64,000 nucleotides of DNA from Tetrahymena elliotti 4EA (taxonomy: Eukaryota > Ciliophora > Oligohymenophorea > Hymenostomatida > Tetrahymenidae). Below are positions 36,225-49,453 of this stretch, one piece after another. The notes under the pieces are model-generated. The model worked only from the letters and a program-made list of their open reading frames with translations, was not told the origin of the DNA and did not search any database. The DNA lies in the NCBI GenBank assembly GCA_000231825.2, contig JH720332.1, positions 191,451 through 255,450 on the forward strand, given 5' to 3'. Numbering within the stretch: the first letter of the stretch is position 1; each line of letters opens with the position of its first letter. A program made the translations under genes and the position numbers.

Positions 36225-39200
36225 ATGTAAGTTAATAGCTAATCTTCTGGGTCCTAAATGGATTCAGTGGAGAGAATACCTGGACTTAAGTATAGAGATT
36301 CTTTAGAAGAGGATTCTTATGGAAATAAATCAATAAGCAAGTAAAGTTTTAAGAACACTCAAAATAGCAGTAGTACATTAAATTAGAATGAAATAGTTTC
36401 TGGTGATTAGCGATATTTTCCATATGAGTATGAGATATACTAAAGAAAAAATTAATAATAAATGCAGCAAGATAATTAATTTGATCAGTAAAATTAGGGT
36501 TTATTTTAGTATGAATAAGGCCAGCATTTAGAATAATTTTTATAGAATTGTTTAGCTTAAAATCCATAAAACCTTCAACATTTTAATTAGATCGATCCTA
36601 GAAGAAGGCTATTTATATAAAACTAATAGCATTAGAATATGTAGAATTTTATTGAAAATTAAATGAGGGAGAACTAAGAAGATGAAGAAGAGGATGAATA
36701 AGAATAAAATTAATTGGATTCAGTTGAATAGTAGCAAGATATTTAATAAAATTAAGATAATGAAGAAGAGCAGGATTTAGAGGATTAATATTATGATTAA
36801 GATCATACATAAAATGATTAAAATGAAAATCTAGAGAATTATGAAGATAAATATAACTAAAATTACCATCAAAATGAAGATGATGATGATCAAAAAGAAT
36901 AGGAACATTAAGATTTAGATGAAAATGGGAATAATACTTTAGGAAGAAATGTCTTAAATTAATATCTATAAAGAGAATAGTATAAATTAATGGCTCACAA
37001 ATAAAATCAATAACAAAAAGAAGAATAATTCTATGATGAAGATAATCTTGAAGATGAGGAATACGATGAATAAAATTAATATATTGAATCATTAGTGACA
37101 GGTAAATTACTAAATGATCAACATTTTAAATATTTTTAATTAACTTTCAGTTTATCAAAAATTTTATTTGAATAAAAATTAGAGTGTTTGAATTTCAAAC
37201 TAAAATTTCATTTTTGATTTTCAAATTTTCATCAAAGAAATTATTTTAACAACTTTATTGATAGAAAAATAGGACGGAGATGAAGAAAAAGTTGGAAATT
37301 AAATTTTATAGTAATAATAAAATGAGGTTGAAGAAATAAAATAGTATTAGTCATAGATAAATCAATAGGAGTAACATAATAATGTTTTACTTTTTAAAGA
37401 TAGCTTATCTAATAACCCAAGTAAAAATCAAACTCCAACAAATTCTTAGAGATCTGAGAATTACAATTCACTTAAATAAGAAAAGTAAAATGATTAAAAA
37501 TAAAGTAAGAACCTTGATATGTAATACCAACTGCCAGTTTAAATGAATTAGTAGTTATTTTCAACTAGTATATAAAGACAGTAGTCTAATCCTCTTTTGC
37601 AATAAAAATAAGAACAAATATAAAATTAGCAGCAAGTAAATGAGGCATATTAAACCAATAAACCGTAAAAATCTTCTTAATAAGCTTAGAATTAAATTTC
37701 CAATTAATAATTTAGATAATCTAAAGAATAAGATAACCATTCAAATAGTTATAGAGATTCTGAGAATGCATATAACTCTTAAGCAAATTCTATGATTTCT
37801 AATTAAGAAAGATAAAACACTAATAACTAAATTTAATATAGTGATTCACTTAATTCAAAGGATTCTTTTAGATCTACATAGAATGATGGTTAAAATTCAA
37901 TAAGATATTCTCATCATTCTTAATAATATTAATAATAATAGTAGCTTTAAGAGCAAATATAACCAATAGGAGAAGCAGAGGAATAAAGATAATAAGATTT
38001 CATAAAAGAGACTTATTAATAAAAACAGTAAATTTAATAGATTTATAACAGCTAAAATTAAATGTAAAATTAAAGATAAGAATAGCAAAACTATTAGCAA
38101 ATTACTCCGAAATAGTCTGTTTCAAAGAGAGAAGATCATGTATCAAATGAAACTTTTTAAGTTAGAAATTAAAGTAATTTAGATGATAATTATACTTATA
38201 GAAGTAAAGAAAGTATTGAATTGACTAAGAGAAGTACTTTATCAAATGCTAGTGCTACTTAAGTAGCATAAAAATAACTATTTATGTTAAACCTTTTAGA
38301 GCAAAAGGAATAACTAAACTCTGAAAGATATAATATGCTTGTATAAGATGAAGAGATCATAGAACAAGATATTGCATCATCTCATAGGACTGATATAAGA
38401 GTAAATAGTGAAGATTATAGATAATTGAAGTAACTTATTATGAGTAAGAATCCATCTAGTCAATAATAATATTAATATAATGAAAATAATAATTTAAAAT
38501 TAGAAGAAAATATGTAATTTGGAAAATAATTAAGCACCTAATCTTAACAAACTCCTGAAAACAGGTATAAGTAGCTTTCTTCTATAACTGGAAATAACAC
38601 AAAAGAGTTATTTGAGTATTCAAATAGTTCAAATAAAAATAATTAAACAAATAATTTATTTGATTCATAACTTAAAGCAATAGGAAGTAAGGAATGCTAT
38701 GATTCAACTATTAAAAACAGATTAAAAGTAGATCTTTTTAAAAAATTAACAGATCCAACAATGGTTGGAATTTAGTAAAATGAACAATTAAACTAAAACA
38801 ACAATGAATAATTCAACAATGCTAACTAGGAACAATAATTCGAATAAGATAATTTTGATAAAAATTACATTTTGAATAATAATGTGAACAAATTATAAAG
38901 TGATTAATAAAATTACCAAGAAATTCCTAATGGCTAAAAATAAGTTAATAATTATGATTTTACTAAGAAGTAGAAAGATGAGTAGTTTTATAAGTCAGAG
39001 AAAGACTGGGGTTAAAACAAAAATGAATAAGATAAATATTTCTATTCAGAAATATCTCCTATAGATAAAGGTCCAAGAAATAAACCAAAATATTTTACAA
39101 TTAATAATAATAACACTGATTATGAAGATATTTTAAAAAGACAATAACAAGGATCTCCTCTAATTAACAATGATAATAATTCTAATTAAATAACTTTTTA

Positions 39201-42200
39201 AAATAATTTTAACTTTTAAAGTATTTCTAATTATAAAGAATTAGCTGATGATGATTAATCTCATAGAACACCTACAAATTAGAATAAAAACTAAATACAT
39301 AGATAGCAATTTAATGATATCCAAGATGCCAACTAAATGCAAAAGAATTATGATTTACCCATTTAAAAAAATGAATATAAATATAATTTTATAGAAAGAA
39401 AGCAACAACTTGAAAATCTTCAAAATGAATTACAATTAGAATAGGAAGATTAATTAGAATAAAATAAATAAGAAATTAATTAATATTAAAACACAAGTGA
39501 TTTATCTCAGGTAATTTATCAACATTTTAATTAAATATTTATTTTTAACAATTTTTAAATATTTACAATAGAAAACACCTTAGTTACAACCAGTATCTTA
39601 AGCAATTCTAAATAGATATTTGAGAAGATAGTAAATAGATAATGAATAATCAGAGCTTAATTACATTTTAGATGAGAATAAAAATGGAGGATCAGATTAA
39701 ATACATTAGATGGATCATTAAACATTTAATGAATATAATATTGCTAAATATCAAAGAAAAGTAGCTAACTACAAGCCAGATTTTATTGAGAAACTTCAAG
39801 AATATTAGCAAATGTCTGACAAAAAGAAAAGAGAGTATGAAGAATTAGAATACGAAGAACAAAACATTCTACAAAATTATGTGAAATATAAATCACCAAC
39901 ACTTAGATAACCTAAGGAAAATGTTTATATGCCATCAAATACTTTAATGAAGGGTATCAATCTTAGAAAAATAAACTAGTAAATGAAAAATTAAGTAAAG
40001 AAAAGTGTAACTAATAATAACAGATAGATGAAGAAATCCTAAGATTTATCAAATATTAACACAAGTATGAGATAGGCTTAAAATAATAGCAATTATTCTA
40101 TTTATTCTCCATAAAAAAACTATTTAAACAGTAATTCTTTCAGAAATGATGCTAAAATCAGAAATGAAATGATAATGAACAATTTAAATTACTCTCCATC
40201 AAGTGAAATTGATAACTTAAATTCTTCATCTAATGAGAAACCTAATGCAAATGCAAGCTATCGTTTCACTAAAAACTTAACCAATAAAAATAATAAATAA
40301 AGTTTTAATGAAAATGTTAAAAAAAGTATGTCTCCTTACAAATAAGATTAAAATAATTATGATCCATGCAGCTAATGCCATACTTGTAAGTAGCATCAAC
40401 AAATCTCTACAAGCTTCTAAAATAATAAAAACTAAGAAATAAAAAATAAAAATTTATCATCTGGTTAACCTTCATTCTTTAATTTTTAAATTAATAATTA
40501 AGAATAGTATCAATAAAATTAGTTAGTTAATTTCCAAATGAGTGATGTAACATCTCCAATAAGTTAAATTAAAAGTAACTCCAAATCACCAATAAAGTTA
40601 GATTCTCTTGGAAATTCCCCTATAAAATTTGGCTCTCATATGAATTCACCATTAGATAAATCCACAGAAAACAATATTAAAAATAGAGGATTTGTTTATG
40701 ATCCCTACAAATTTAATGGATATGACTACAGAAACATACCAAAAAAATAACCGAGTCATAATAAATCTTAATCTATGAACTTAAATGCTACTTCAATTAG
40801 CGAGTAAAATAAACATTTTGCTTTACTTTATTTACATTTAACTTTGAAATTTTAATGACAAAAGCTTGCACCAGTTTAATCTTGAAGAAGTTGAAAAATA
40901 GTGCATTTAACATATCTAGAAGTAACAGTATGATTCTGCATAATCTTTATTAACTTAAATAGAGTCCTACATCTATCAAACTTATTAATTAAATCATCCA
41001 TAAAGAATGTAAATTATTTTTAAAAATAAATATTTATTTTTAGTTTTCAATTCTTTGAATAGATATTTTAATTATTTATTAGATATATAAATTACCTAAA
41101 TGCTAGAGTCTGGTAAGGTTTGTAACAATCTAGCACTGCTATTAAATATTGTGAAAGAGGATTAAAAGAAATTTTAAAAGAGGAACTTTTCAATGATACA
41201 TATATGTTCAAATATTCTTTTACTTTAAGGTAATTAGCTTAGTGTGAATGCAAAAAGATAAATTAATTCTAATAGCAAAAATTCTATCTAACTTAAATGG
41301 AAGAATAATTAAATTATTGTGAAAAAGAATTCTCAAATTTAAATATAGAAATAGCAAGGATTTATTCAGATTTAAATAATAAATTTGGACTACACATCTG
41401 CAAAGAGCTTGCTAAAGTTTGCTAAGAATTAAAAGAGTATTAAAACGCCTGTAAATATATCAAAATAATACAATAAAAAACTAACTGCATGTAAATTTCT
41501 TTAATTTATTCTTTTTTTTCAATTTTCTTTTTATTTGGTTTTGAATGCTATTAGCTTTAACTTTTAATGCTTAAATAAAAATAATCCCATTTTTGAATAA
41601 TAATTTTAATTCAGTTAACTTTTCAATAGTTTTAACAAGAGAAAGTTAGCTTAGCCAATCCTTTAAAAGAAATAATAGTTAACTTATTTCTTTTAAATAA
41701 TTTTTTAAATGATTTGATTACCTATTATTTAAGCTCAGAAAATATACATAAATTTCAAAGAAATTGAGAAACAATTTATAAATAATTCATAGAATAGTTA
41801 AGATTTTTAAATAATTATTTTAAATGAATTAGAGATGTAGATTTATCAATGTTGTTGATAGATATGTTAATACACAGCTAATAGAAAGATGAAGCTATTG
41901 AAGAATCAAAGAAAATAATTAAATTTTTAAGAACTGTTGAAACGAATTCTGTGGTAGTAAAAGAAGAGTTGTTATTATAATGCATAGATAATTTGGCTAA
42001 TCTCTACTTTGAAAGATAGGAATATGATTAATCTTCAGATTGGTTTGAATAAAGTTTACAAATAAAAACTCATTTATTTGGATAATACCATTAAATAACA
42101 GGAGTTGGTTATTTTTTATGTGGAAAAAGTCATCATAAATAAAACAATAGCGTTAAAGCTATTTAAAGGCTTGGAACTTGTATTTCTATTTTAGATAAAC

Positions 42201-43122
42201 ACCTCTCTCTATTTAATTTATATAGTGCTAATTCTTATCTTACAATGGCAGAAATTGCAAAGAAAGAATAAAAAATAGATGAAGCTATTAAAAATTATAA
42301 ATTTGCTCTTGAAAGATTTTCTGGCATATTTGGATCAGATCATTTTAATTGTTTATGCATATTACTTAATATTATTTATCTCACCTGCAATTTCACTCAG
42401 TCAACTACTCAAATATAAGTAGTCTTTTCTGAAATAATCAAGAATACTGAAAACAAAATTAGTTTAGACAGTGTCTAAGTTCTTAATGAAATGAGTAATA
42501 TCCTAAGATAACACAATTTCATATAATAGTCTTTAGAAGGTTATTTAATTGCTAGGTAAAATATTTATCAATATTTTTTTTTCTAACTCCCTTTAATAAA
42601 TCAACAAACATTTTTGAAAAATACATTTTAACTCAAATCTTTTTAGGAGGGGAGTTTTAAATATAAATAACTTTTTTAATTTTGATGCTAATTCAAATAG
42701 TAATGTTTTAAAGTAATTGAAGGCCAAAAAGGGTACAAAATAAGTGGATGATTCATAAATCGAGTAGAATTTATTCTTAGTTTATATGAATCTAGCTAGT
42801 ACCTATCAAATTCTTTAATAGCATGACAAATCAATCATGGCCTATTTCGATGCACTAAACATAAGCTAGACTATACATAAATCCTAGGAATATTAATTTA
42901 AGATTCATAACTTCTTAGCTTAATCATTCAAAGCAGTTAATAAATATTTTGAGGCACAACATCATTACCAAGAAGCCTTAGTAATTACTTAATTCTAAAA
43001 TTTATTTGATATGATTAATTATTTTAAACTAATTAAAAAAGAACATATTAAGTAAAAAAGAAGGATTTAGCCAAGAAAAAGAGGAATTAAGACAATTAAT
43101 TAAATAGTGTAAAAAGAAGTGA
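36225..43122 (+). CDS. 2014-aa protein: giant Q/N-rich region plus C-terminal TPRs
   Basis: Eight exons: 36225-37101, 37265-39510, 39572-40803, 40865-41008, 41083-41490, 41833-42555, 42647-42980, 43042-43122. All splice phases agree and the sum is 2015 codons. The in-frame ATG at 36258 is an alternative start 11 codons later. Residues 1 to about 1450 are extremely rich in Gln, Asn, Asp, Glu and Ser (many TAA/TAG), without folded domains apart from a small CSQCHTC cluster. From about residue 1455 (LEEVEKQCIQHIQKQQYDSA) to the end, helix pairs read as tetratricopeptide repeats. They include NLANLYFERQEYDQSSDWFE and DEAIKNYKFALERF, the ~42-residue kinesin-light-chain-like kind. TPRs mediate protein binding; the Q/N part may form condensates. 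The protein is probably a scaffold. No closer assignment. Confidence 0.85.
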
Positions 43123-43747
43123 AAATATTTCAAAGAAAACTTCAAATTAGATAATACCTTTTGATAAATATATCTTTGAGATTAATTATTAAGAATAATA
43201 AATAGATTCATCAACAATTAAAAATTGTACTAATAAATAGTATTATTAATTTTTCAGATAGTTTAATGTAAATTTAATTTATTAACTAAGTATTCCAATA
43301 TACTAATAGATTAGGAATAATCTTAATATCTAAGTTATAAACTAATTTAATTATTTTTATTGCAAGATTACCTTTCTTTTTTGTAATTTATTATTATAAA
43401 TTTTAGTTTTATTAGGATATTTCTAAAAGTTTAAGAATACATAATAGAACAAATACTTCATTTGAAATATTCATTTTTCAATAAAAATTATAATAACTTA
43501 ACTTTTAGTAGATTAGTATGCTGTAAATTTAAAAAAAAATGAAATGATATTTAGATAAATTTGTTACTTCACGTGTTAAAATTTTTGTAGATATTAGGAT
43601 TATATAAATTTATAAATTATTAACTAATTTAATTATTTTGAAGAGAAAAATTATTTTGATATTTTTTAAAATTTAACATTAGCTTATTTTAAGCTTTAAG
43701 GATTGAGGTCATGTTTGATAATTAGTTATAAGCATTTTTGATAGAAA
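43123..43747. other. Convergent spacer
   Basis: 625 nt between the stops of the TPR gene (plus) and the 637-aa gene (minus); AT-rich, both 3' UTRs. Long frames that run through here (for instance the unspliced TPR frame) are by-products of few TGA triplets. Confidence 0.6.
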
Positions 43748-45992
43748 TCAGTTTTAATTTAGTTTTAAAGAATAATTATGAATATGTTTTTCAATTTTCA
43801 ATTAGGTTAGTAGAATTTACCCATATTTTTTAATGAACAATCTATGAATCATATTTAAGCCAACATTGCATAGCTTTTTATTCATTTATCCTTGTTTTAC
43901 TTTTGAATTTTGTGAATCAGAGTTTTTAAATTATTAAATTTCTTAGTCTGAATTAAAGTTTATTTGTTAATTGTCAGAGTATTAATTTTACAAATTAGTT
44001 TAACTTTTTTATTTTATATCATTTTCTGACGATGGTTTGTTTATTTGTTTGTACGTCTTTTAAAATTTTTCAAAGCATTCTTTCATTTTTAAAACCATCA
44101 ATTAATATTTTTTTTCAGATTAACTTTCAAAATCTTTTTATCTTTGTAATTATTCAGCAATGCTCATTATTGTTGATTAATCTGATTATTTGGATTAGGA
44201 ACCTTTATTATTATTATTTGAATGCTACTTACTTCTTGATTAACTTGATTGACTATGTTCTTTTTGGTTTGTTTATTGTTTAATATCAATAGACTCAATA
44301 GAACCATGAACACGATTGTTGAATTAAATTTTATTCTATTATTATTCATAGTTATTAGTTTTTTATTTATCTATTTATGAGTTATTAAGATAATTTTTAA
44401 GTGAATGAAGTCCATCTTCTGTTATGTATTCGTTTTTAAGGTAATGTAAGCCATTTTAATTATTTTCAAATGATTTCGTTAAGGATTAGTCTAGTTTGCT
44501 ATTTTTTTATAATGAAAAACTTTGATCTTTTTGAAGACTTATAAAAGAATTCGGAGATTTGCTTTTAGAATATATAAAATTAGAAGATTTTTCTATTTTT
44601 GCTTCATTAACATTTATATTAGCATCATATCTTTTACTATTTTTTGAGTTTTTTTATACAAAAGGATTAGAAGCATTAAATTTCAATGGATTCTATGTAT
44701 CTTATACAATTTTTTAATTTAATTATTCTATTGAAACTAATGTGAATTGTGATGAATCCTATTCAGTTAGTTTGGTTAATTATTTATTTTATTAAGGAGT
44801 TTGGTTTTAATAAATCATAAATCTTTATTTTGTATTATTTGGTTTATTTTATATATTTGATTTAGATGTAAATTATTAATATTTTGAGGAAATTTCTATG
44901 CTTATATCTCCAAAAAAGTTATCATGTTCTGTTTAAGAGTCATCATTTTAATATAAAGTAAGTCCTTTAGCAGTTCTTTAAGCCTATTAAAATTGAGGGC
45001 TTTAACTTTTATACTATGAAGAGGTACTTTATGGATGAAATGCTCTATTAGATACAAATAATTCATTCTTCAGATTTTATTATTGGAATTAATGCTAATT
45101 CAAGTTGCTTCTGTCTATAGATGATCCTAATACAAATCTACTATTTGTATCTAATTCATCTTGAGAAAGTTGTCTCACACATCTATTTTTTTTATATATT
45201 TTTCGAATTTAACTTCCAAAGGCTTAATTTATCTAATTTGTTTCTTAATCTATGCTTTAAGAAAGAAACTTTTTACTAAATTAAGGTAGATTCTATTTCA
45301 GGTTAAGTAAATTCCTCCCTCTGTTTTAGTTTAGTTGTTATCCTTGCTGAGGCTGCAGCTAAACATTATTTTCTTCTATTTACTTTTTGAATAAAGACAC
45401 TCCATTGTTTAAAATGTTCTTCTGGTTTTGTTAAAATGAGTAAATTTACTTCATTTTTTTGTCTTTATCTATATAAATTATTATTTAATTATTTTTCATG
45501 CTTTATAAAATTGTATTGAAATGAACAAACAATAAAAGTTTAGATATTCTTTAAAAATCATATTATTTTCAATCAGATTTTATCATTAAATCTAAAAATT
45601 ATAAATTTATTTCATTCAAATCATAAATACAATATGTATGTACCCTATTCGTTTTTTGTTGATCTTAAAAGATTAGTAGAAGGTGCAAATCCTCTATTAT
45701 TGTAATTCCAATTTTTGTTATTTTGCAAATCTTGTAAAACTTTTTTTGTTGAAGAAGCTTAATTTTATCCTAAAATGACTACCTAATTTAAGTTAAAGTG
45801 AATAAATATGTAATTTACTATTTAAACCATGCAAAAATGACAAATTTGCTTCATTTTTGAACAAATAAGAGTGAATTTAATTGGTTTTTATTGTTTAGTA
45901 GATCAAATATAAATAATGTATTTCTAATCAAAATTTACTTCGTTTTAAGATTAGGAGTTATCAAGCTCATAAGGATTAAATTTAAAATTCAT
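43748..45992 (-). CDS. Unknown 637-aa Q/N/S-rich protein
   Basis: Three exons on the minus strand: 45939-45992, 45644-45782 and 43748-45468. Phases agree and give 638 codons ending in the TGA at 43748-43750. The protein starts MNFKFNPYELDNSQ. Most of it is low-complexity Gln, Asn, Ser and Lys with scattered basic patches (RKIYKKNRCVRQLSQDEL) and no recognisable domain. The last 120 residues are more helical (KKYQLMVLKMKECFEKFQKT) and might be a folded or coiled region. It is tail-to-tail with the TPR gene. It is similar in composition to the Q/N-rich part of that neighbour but shares no obvious motif. Function unknown. Confidence 0.75.
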
Positions 45993-47339
45993 TCTAAAAT
46001 AGAGAGGAGCAAAATGCTTGAATGACTAATCTAAAATTATATTGAAATCTTTTAAAAAGATTTTTAACTAAAATATTTTGAAAAGAGATTACTTAGCTAA
46101 ACCAATTAATATTTTCAATAGTATTATCTAATCAAATTTATTAAAAGGTATTGCTTAATCTAGCTACGTAAAATATTTATTTAATTTTTTAATAGCCTTC
46201 TGATTTTTTCTGTGATTTCTTATTTATCTGTTAATTGTCCCTAACGACCATCAATCAATTCATCATAAATGAACAAAATTTATTTTTTATGGATCTAATT
46301 TAATAGATTTCTATATATAAACAAAATATAACCTTTGATTATATTCTTGCTATTTGCTATACTTACTCATATTATTAAGATTTAGAAATGCAATTATAAA
46401 ACAAAATTATTAATTGAAAGTAAATTTGTTATTTTTCTAAATAACTTATCCTTTAAATAGAATCCATAAAATAGTCCAACATTTTAAATAGTAAATTAAA
46501 ATATCATTTTAAGTTCCAAAGAATATTTAAAAGTAATTTACTATTTATAAAAAGTTAAAAGCTTAAAAAATGTTAAATACCATAAATCCTCATTAATTAA
46601 AACATTTTTATTCAAAATTTTTTTAAATTCTTATGGATTTTATTGAGTTTTCTAATTAAGGATTCTATCATAAGAGAAAAATTTTATTGGTTTCAAAAAA
46701 TTATTTTTTTAACACGATAATTTCCATAAAAATAAATACTCATATTAAAAAATTATTACATGAATACTTCTCTTTTTTCTAAACTTTATCTTCCAATTAC
46801 CTTTATTCTTGTTAATTATTTTCGTATTTTCTTTAATAAAAATTTTAACTTGATAAACTATTGTTATTGTAAATTATAACAATTTAAACCCATTTGTACT
46901 TTTTGATATAAAATATACTTTAAAGGTGTTTATTGTCAATATTTTTTCCATTTTTTTGAAAATTTCATTAATTTATTTGATGATTATTTAGATTAAATAC
47001 ATATTTTTTCCATAAACACAAAATAACTTTTTTTCATCCATAATAATTTCTTTTTTTTCTTATTCAATTTAAAGTATGTACTATCAGCACTCATGTTAAA
47101 GGACAAAAAAATTCCTGTTATAAAATATTTTTGATAAAATTAAAAAGAAATATTGAATTGATACAATTTTAAAATATTTCAAAAGTATCTTTTAAAAATT
47201 AAAATAAATTATGCATGTCAATAACACTTCTATCAAGATTTAAACAATAACATACATCTTTTATATAAATTTTATCATTTCTTCAAATTTTAGATTGTGA
47301 TTTAAATTTTTTAGTAATTTTTACTGTTTGGATTGATAT
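45993..47339. other. Gene-poor AT-rich region
   Basis: About 1.35 kb upstream of the 637-aa gene. No frame worth calling; probably promoter and 5' UTR at its left end. Confidence 0.5.
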
Positions 47340-47346
47340 CTAGCCA

Positions 47347-47545
47347 TTTCTAATATGATTATGATGGCCTCATCCAGCATTTCTTTCACCATAATAACTT
47401 TTCCTAGATTTTCGTGGCAAGTATCATTTTTAGGATTGATTGCAAGGCATTTCTAATATGATTTGATGCATGCCTTTCCCATAATAAGCATTTCCTAGAT
47501 TATTGTGGCAAGTATCTTACTTAGGTTTGATTTCGAGGCATTTCT
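47347..47545. repeat. Direct repeat, unit about 90-100 nt, two and a half copies
   Basis: The motif GCATTTCTAATATGAT (first copy CCATTTCTAATATGAT) occurs at about 47344, 47447 and 47529. Between copies the parts CCATAATAA, TTTCCTAGATT, GTGGCAAGTATC and AGG-TTGAT recur in the same order. Unit spacing is about 103 then 82 nt, so the units differ by small deletions. GC content is higher than the surroundings. Confidence 0.75.
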
Positions 47546-47820
47546 AATATGATAAAAAGACAATATTTCATAGACTTGAAGAGAAAGAGCTTCAACACAA
47601 ATAAAATCTGTAAAAGATAGAGCAATAGATTGGTGAACTTGCTAATAGATTCGAACAGGACTCTCTAAGGAGGAACAACAAAAACTTATGTTCTCTTAAA
47701 TAATATAAAAATAAACCTACTATTAAATAGATATTATCATTAATAATGAAAATATTAAATCTAAAGCCTGTAAAATATATTTTGGCTAATACCTTCAGGT
47801 TTATTCCTAAATATATGTGA
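47470..47820 (+). CDS. Possible 116-aa frame, perhaps a gene fragment
   Basis: ATG at 47470, TGA at 47818-47820, 117 codons. The first third lies in the direct repeat; the middle (RLEEKELQHKQNLQKIEQQI, then GELANRFEQDSLRR) has the charge and heptad pattern of a real coiled coil. The end is more random. It may be one exon of a gene whose other exons I cannot see, a relic, or a chance frame. Confidence 0.35.
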
Positions 47821-49453
47821 TAAAAATTTTGTTTATTTTTATTCTAAAATGATTTTTTATGAGATAAGAAAGGTAGTATTTTATAGATCAATCATTAAAA
47901 ATTTAAATATCACTCAAGCAATCAGAATACAATAAAACTTAAATATTACTCAAAAAATTATTGTTTTGGCTGTATAAATTTTGTTTGCGTTTTTTAATTT
48001 TAAAATTTTATAAAAACTCTAAAAAGAAATTGAGTGAAGAAGTATAATGTTAAAAGTTTAATTCAAAAATAAAAGATATTTTTTAAGGAAAGAAATATTT
48101 GCTTAATTCTTGATTTTAAAAATTATTCTTTTTGCTAAACCAAAATATTTTATTAGCATTTCATTATTTTTTTAATTGGAGTTAACAAGCAAGAAACTTT
48201 ATCATTGATTAAAAAATTAGGAACTCTCTTAACTTTTCTGATATATTGCACACAATATTAATAATGAAAAGATTTCATGTTTGAACATTCAAAATAAGAC
48301 TTAGGAAAATGTTTTTATTCATTTCCTTATAATTAAAAGCATAATTATTTAAAATTAGTTAATTAAATAGATTTTTAACATTTAATGAAAACTCTCACAA
48401 GCTAAAACCAAAAATTTAGTTAAAATTTTTTTTATTTTTTGCACCCCATTTGTGGCAGGATGCTTAACACTAATAGAGATTTAGGTGAAAATTTATTTAG
48501 CTGAAAAATTTAATTGGTGCTTGGTGCACTTACTAATAACAAGGAATTTATTAAAGGTCTTTTAAAATCTGATTTTAATAAACTTTATGAAATTTATTAT
48601 TTTTTAAACATATTAATGAATATAAAAAAAATATTTTATAAATCTTAATAATTTTAGGATAATTGTGGTTTTGCTTTACTAATTTGAAATAAAAATGAAT
48701 TTATAAACATTTATTAAATGAACATATTGTAAAAATAAAATTGTGAATTCATTATTAGAAAATAATATTAAATGGGTTTAGATGTATAAGTAGATTGTTT
48801 GTTTATTATTCAAAAAAGATAAAACAAAATTATACAAACTAGTATCAAAGTAGAAATAAAAAATCAATAATAAATTTACTATTAGATTTTGATAAGTTAA
48901 TTAATTTTAAATCCTTAAAATTTATTTTTTTTGTTTGATTAAAGAAACTTAACCTAATTGAGTAAAATAATAACAAATTATAATTTTAAATTTGGATTTA
49001 TAAATAATGAATAAGATTAATATGTGCAAATAAATAGTACATTATGTCATATCTGTCTAAATTTAATTAATTTGAGACAAAATATTACATGGTGTTACAT
49101 AAGTATTTTAGATAAAAATAACTAAAAACATCCAGTATATTTTTTATTGGTGGATTAAATTTTTCAAGGTTGCTTTTTATATAATCTAGCTAGATTTTTT
49201 CATTTTTTTTAATCAGTATAGGATAGAACTAGAAGCTGGTGGTGTATTTAACTGAAAGCATTTATATTTGCCAAGTAAATAACTATTGAGAGTTTGAAAA
49301 ATATTCTTTCACTAATAAAATGAATGAAATGTTTCTAAATTTTTTATTATTTTTGATGAGAAAAATAACATTCAGTAAATTTTCTATTAAAAAAAATAAG
49401 GAGAAATAAATATATTTTTATTTAATATATTTATATACATAATAATAAGAAAT
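47821..49453. other. Gene-poor AT-rich region
   Basis: About 1.6 kb with no supported gene. A slightly GC-richer block at about 48440-48530 (GCACCCCATTTGTGGCAGG ... TGGTGCTTGGTGCAC) could fold locally but matches no RNA family I know. The right end should hold the promoter of the gene at 49454. Confidence 0.45.

Noticed and set aside
36349..38100. Minus-strand frames rich in Leu, Ile and His
   Set aside because: They are antisense to the Q/N/D/E-rich exon of the TPR gene; reverse complement of such codons gives Leu/Ile/His artefacts.
45187..45217. A 31-nt Paramecium-sized intron in the 637-aa gene
   Set aside because: It was needed only for an alternative frame that looked protein-like; another frame runs through all 1721 nt of exon 3 without a TGA and fits the phases of exons 1 and 2.
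48440..48530. Possible structured RNA (GCACCCC ... GGTGCTTGGTGCAC)
   Set aside because: Local pairing is weak, no promoter or terminator signals were seen, and it matches no RNA family I recognise.
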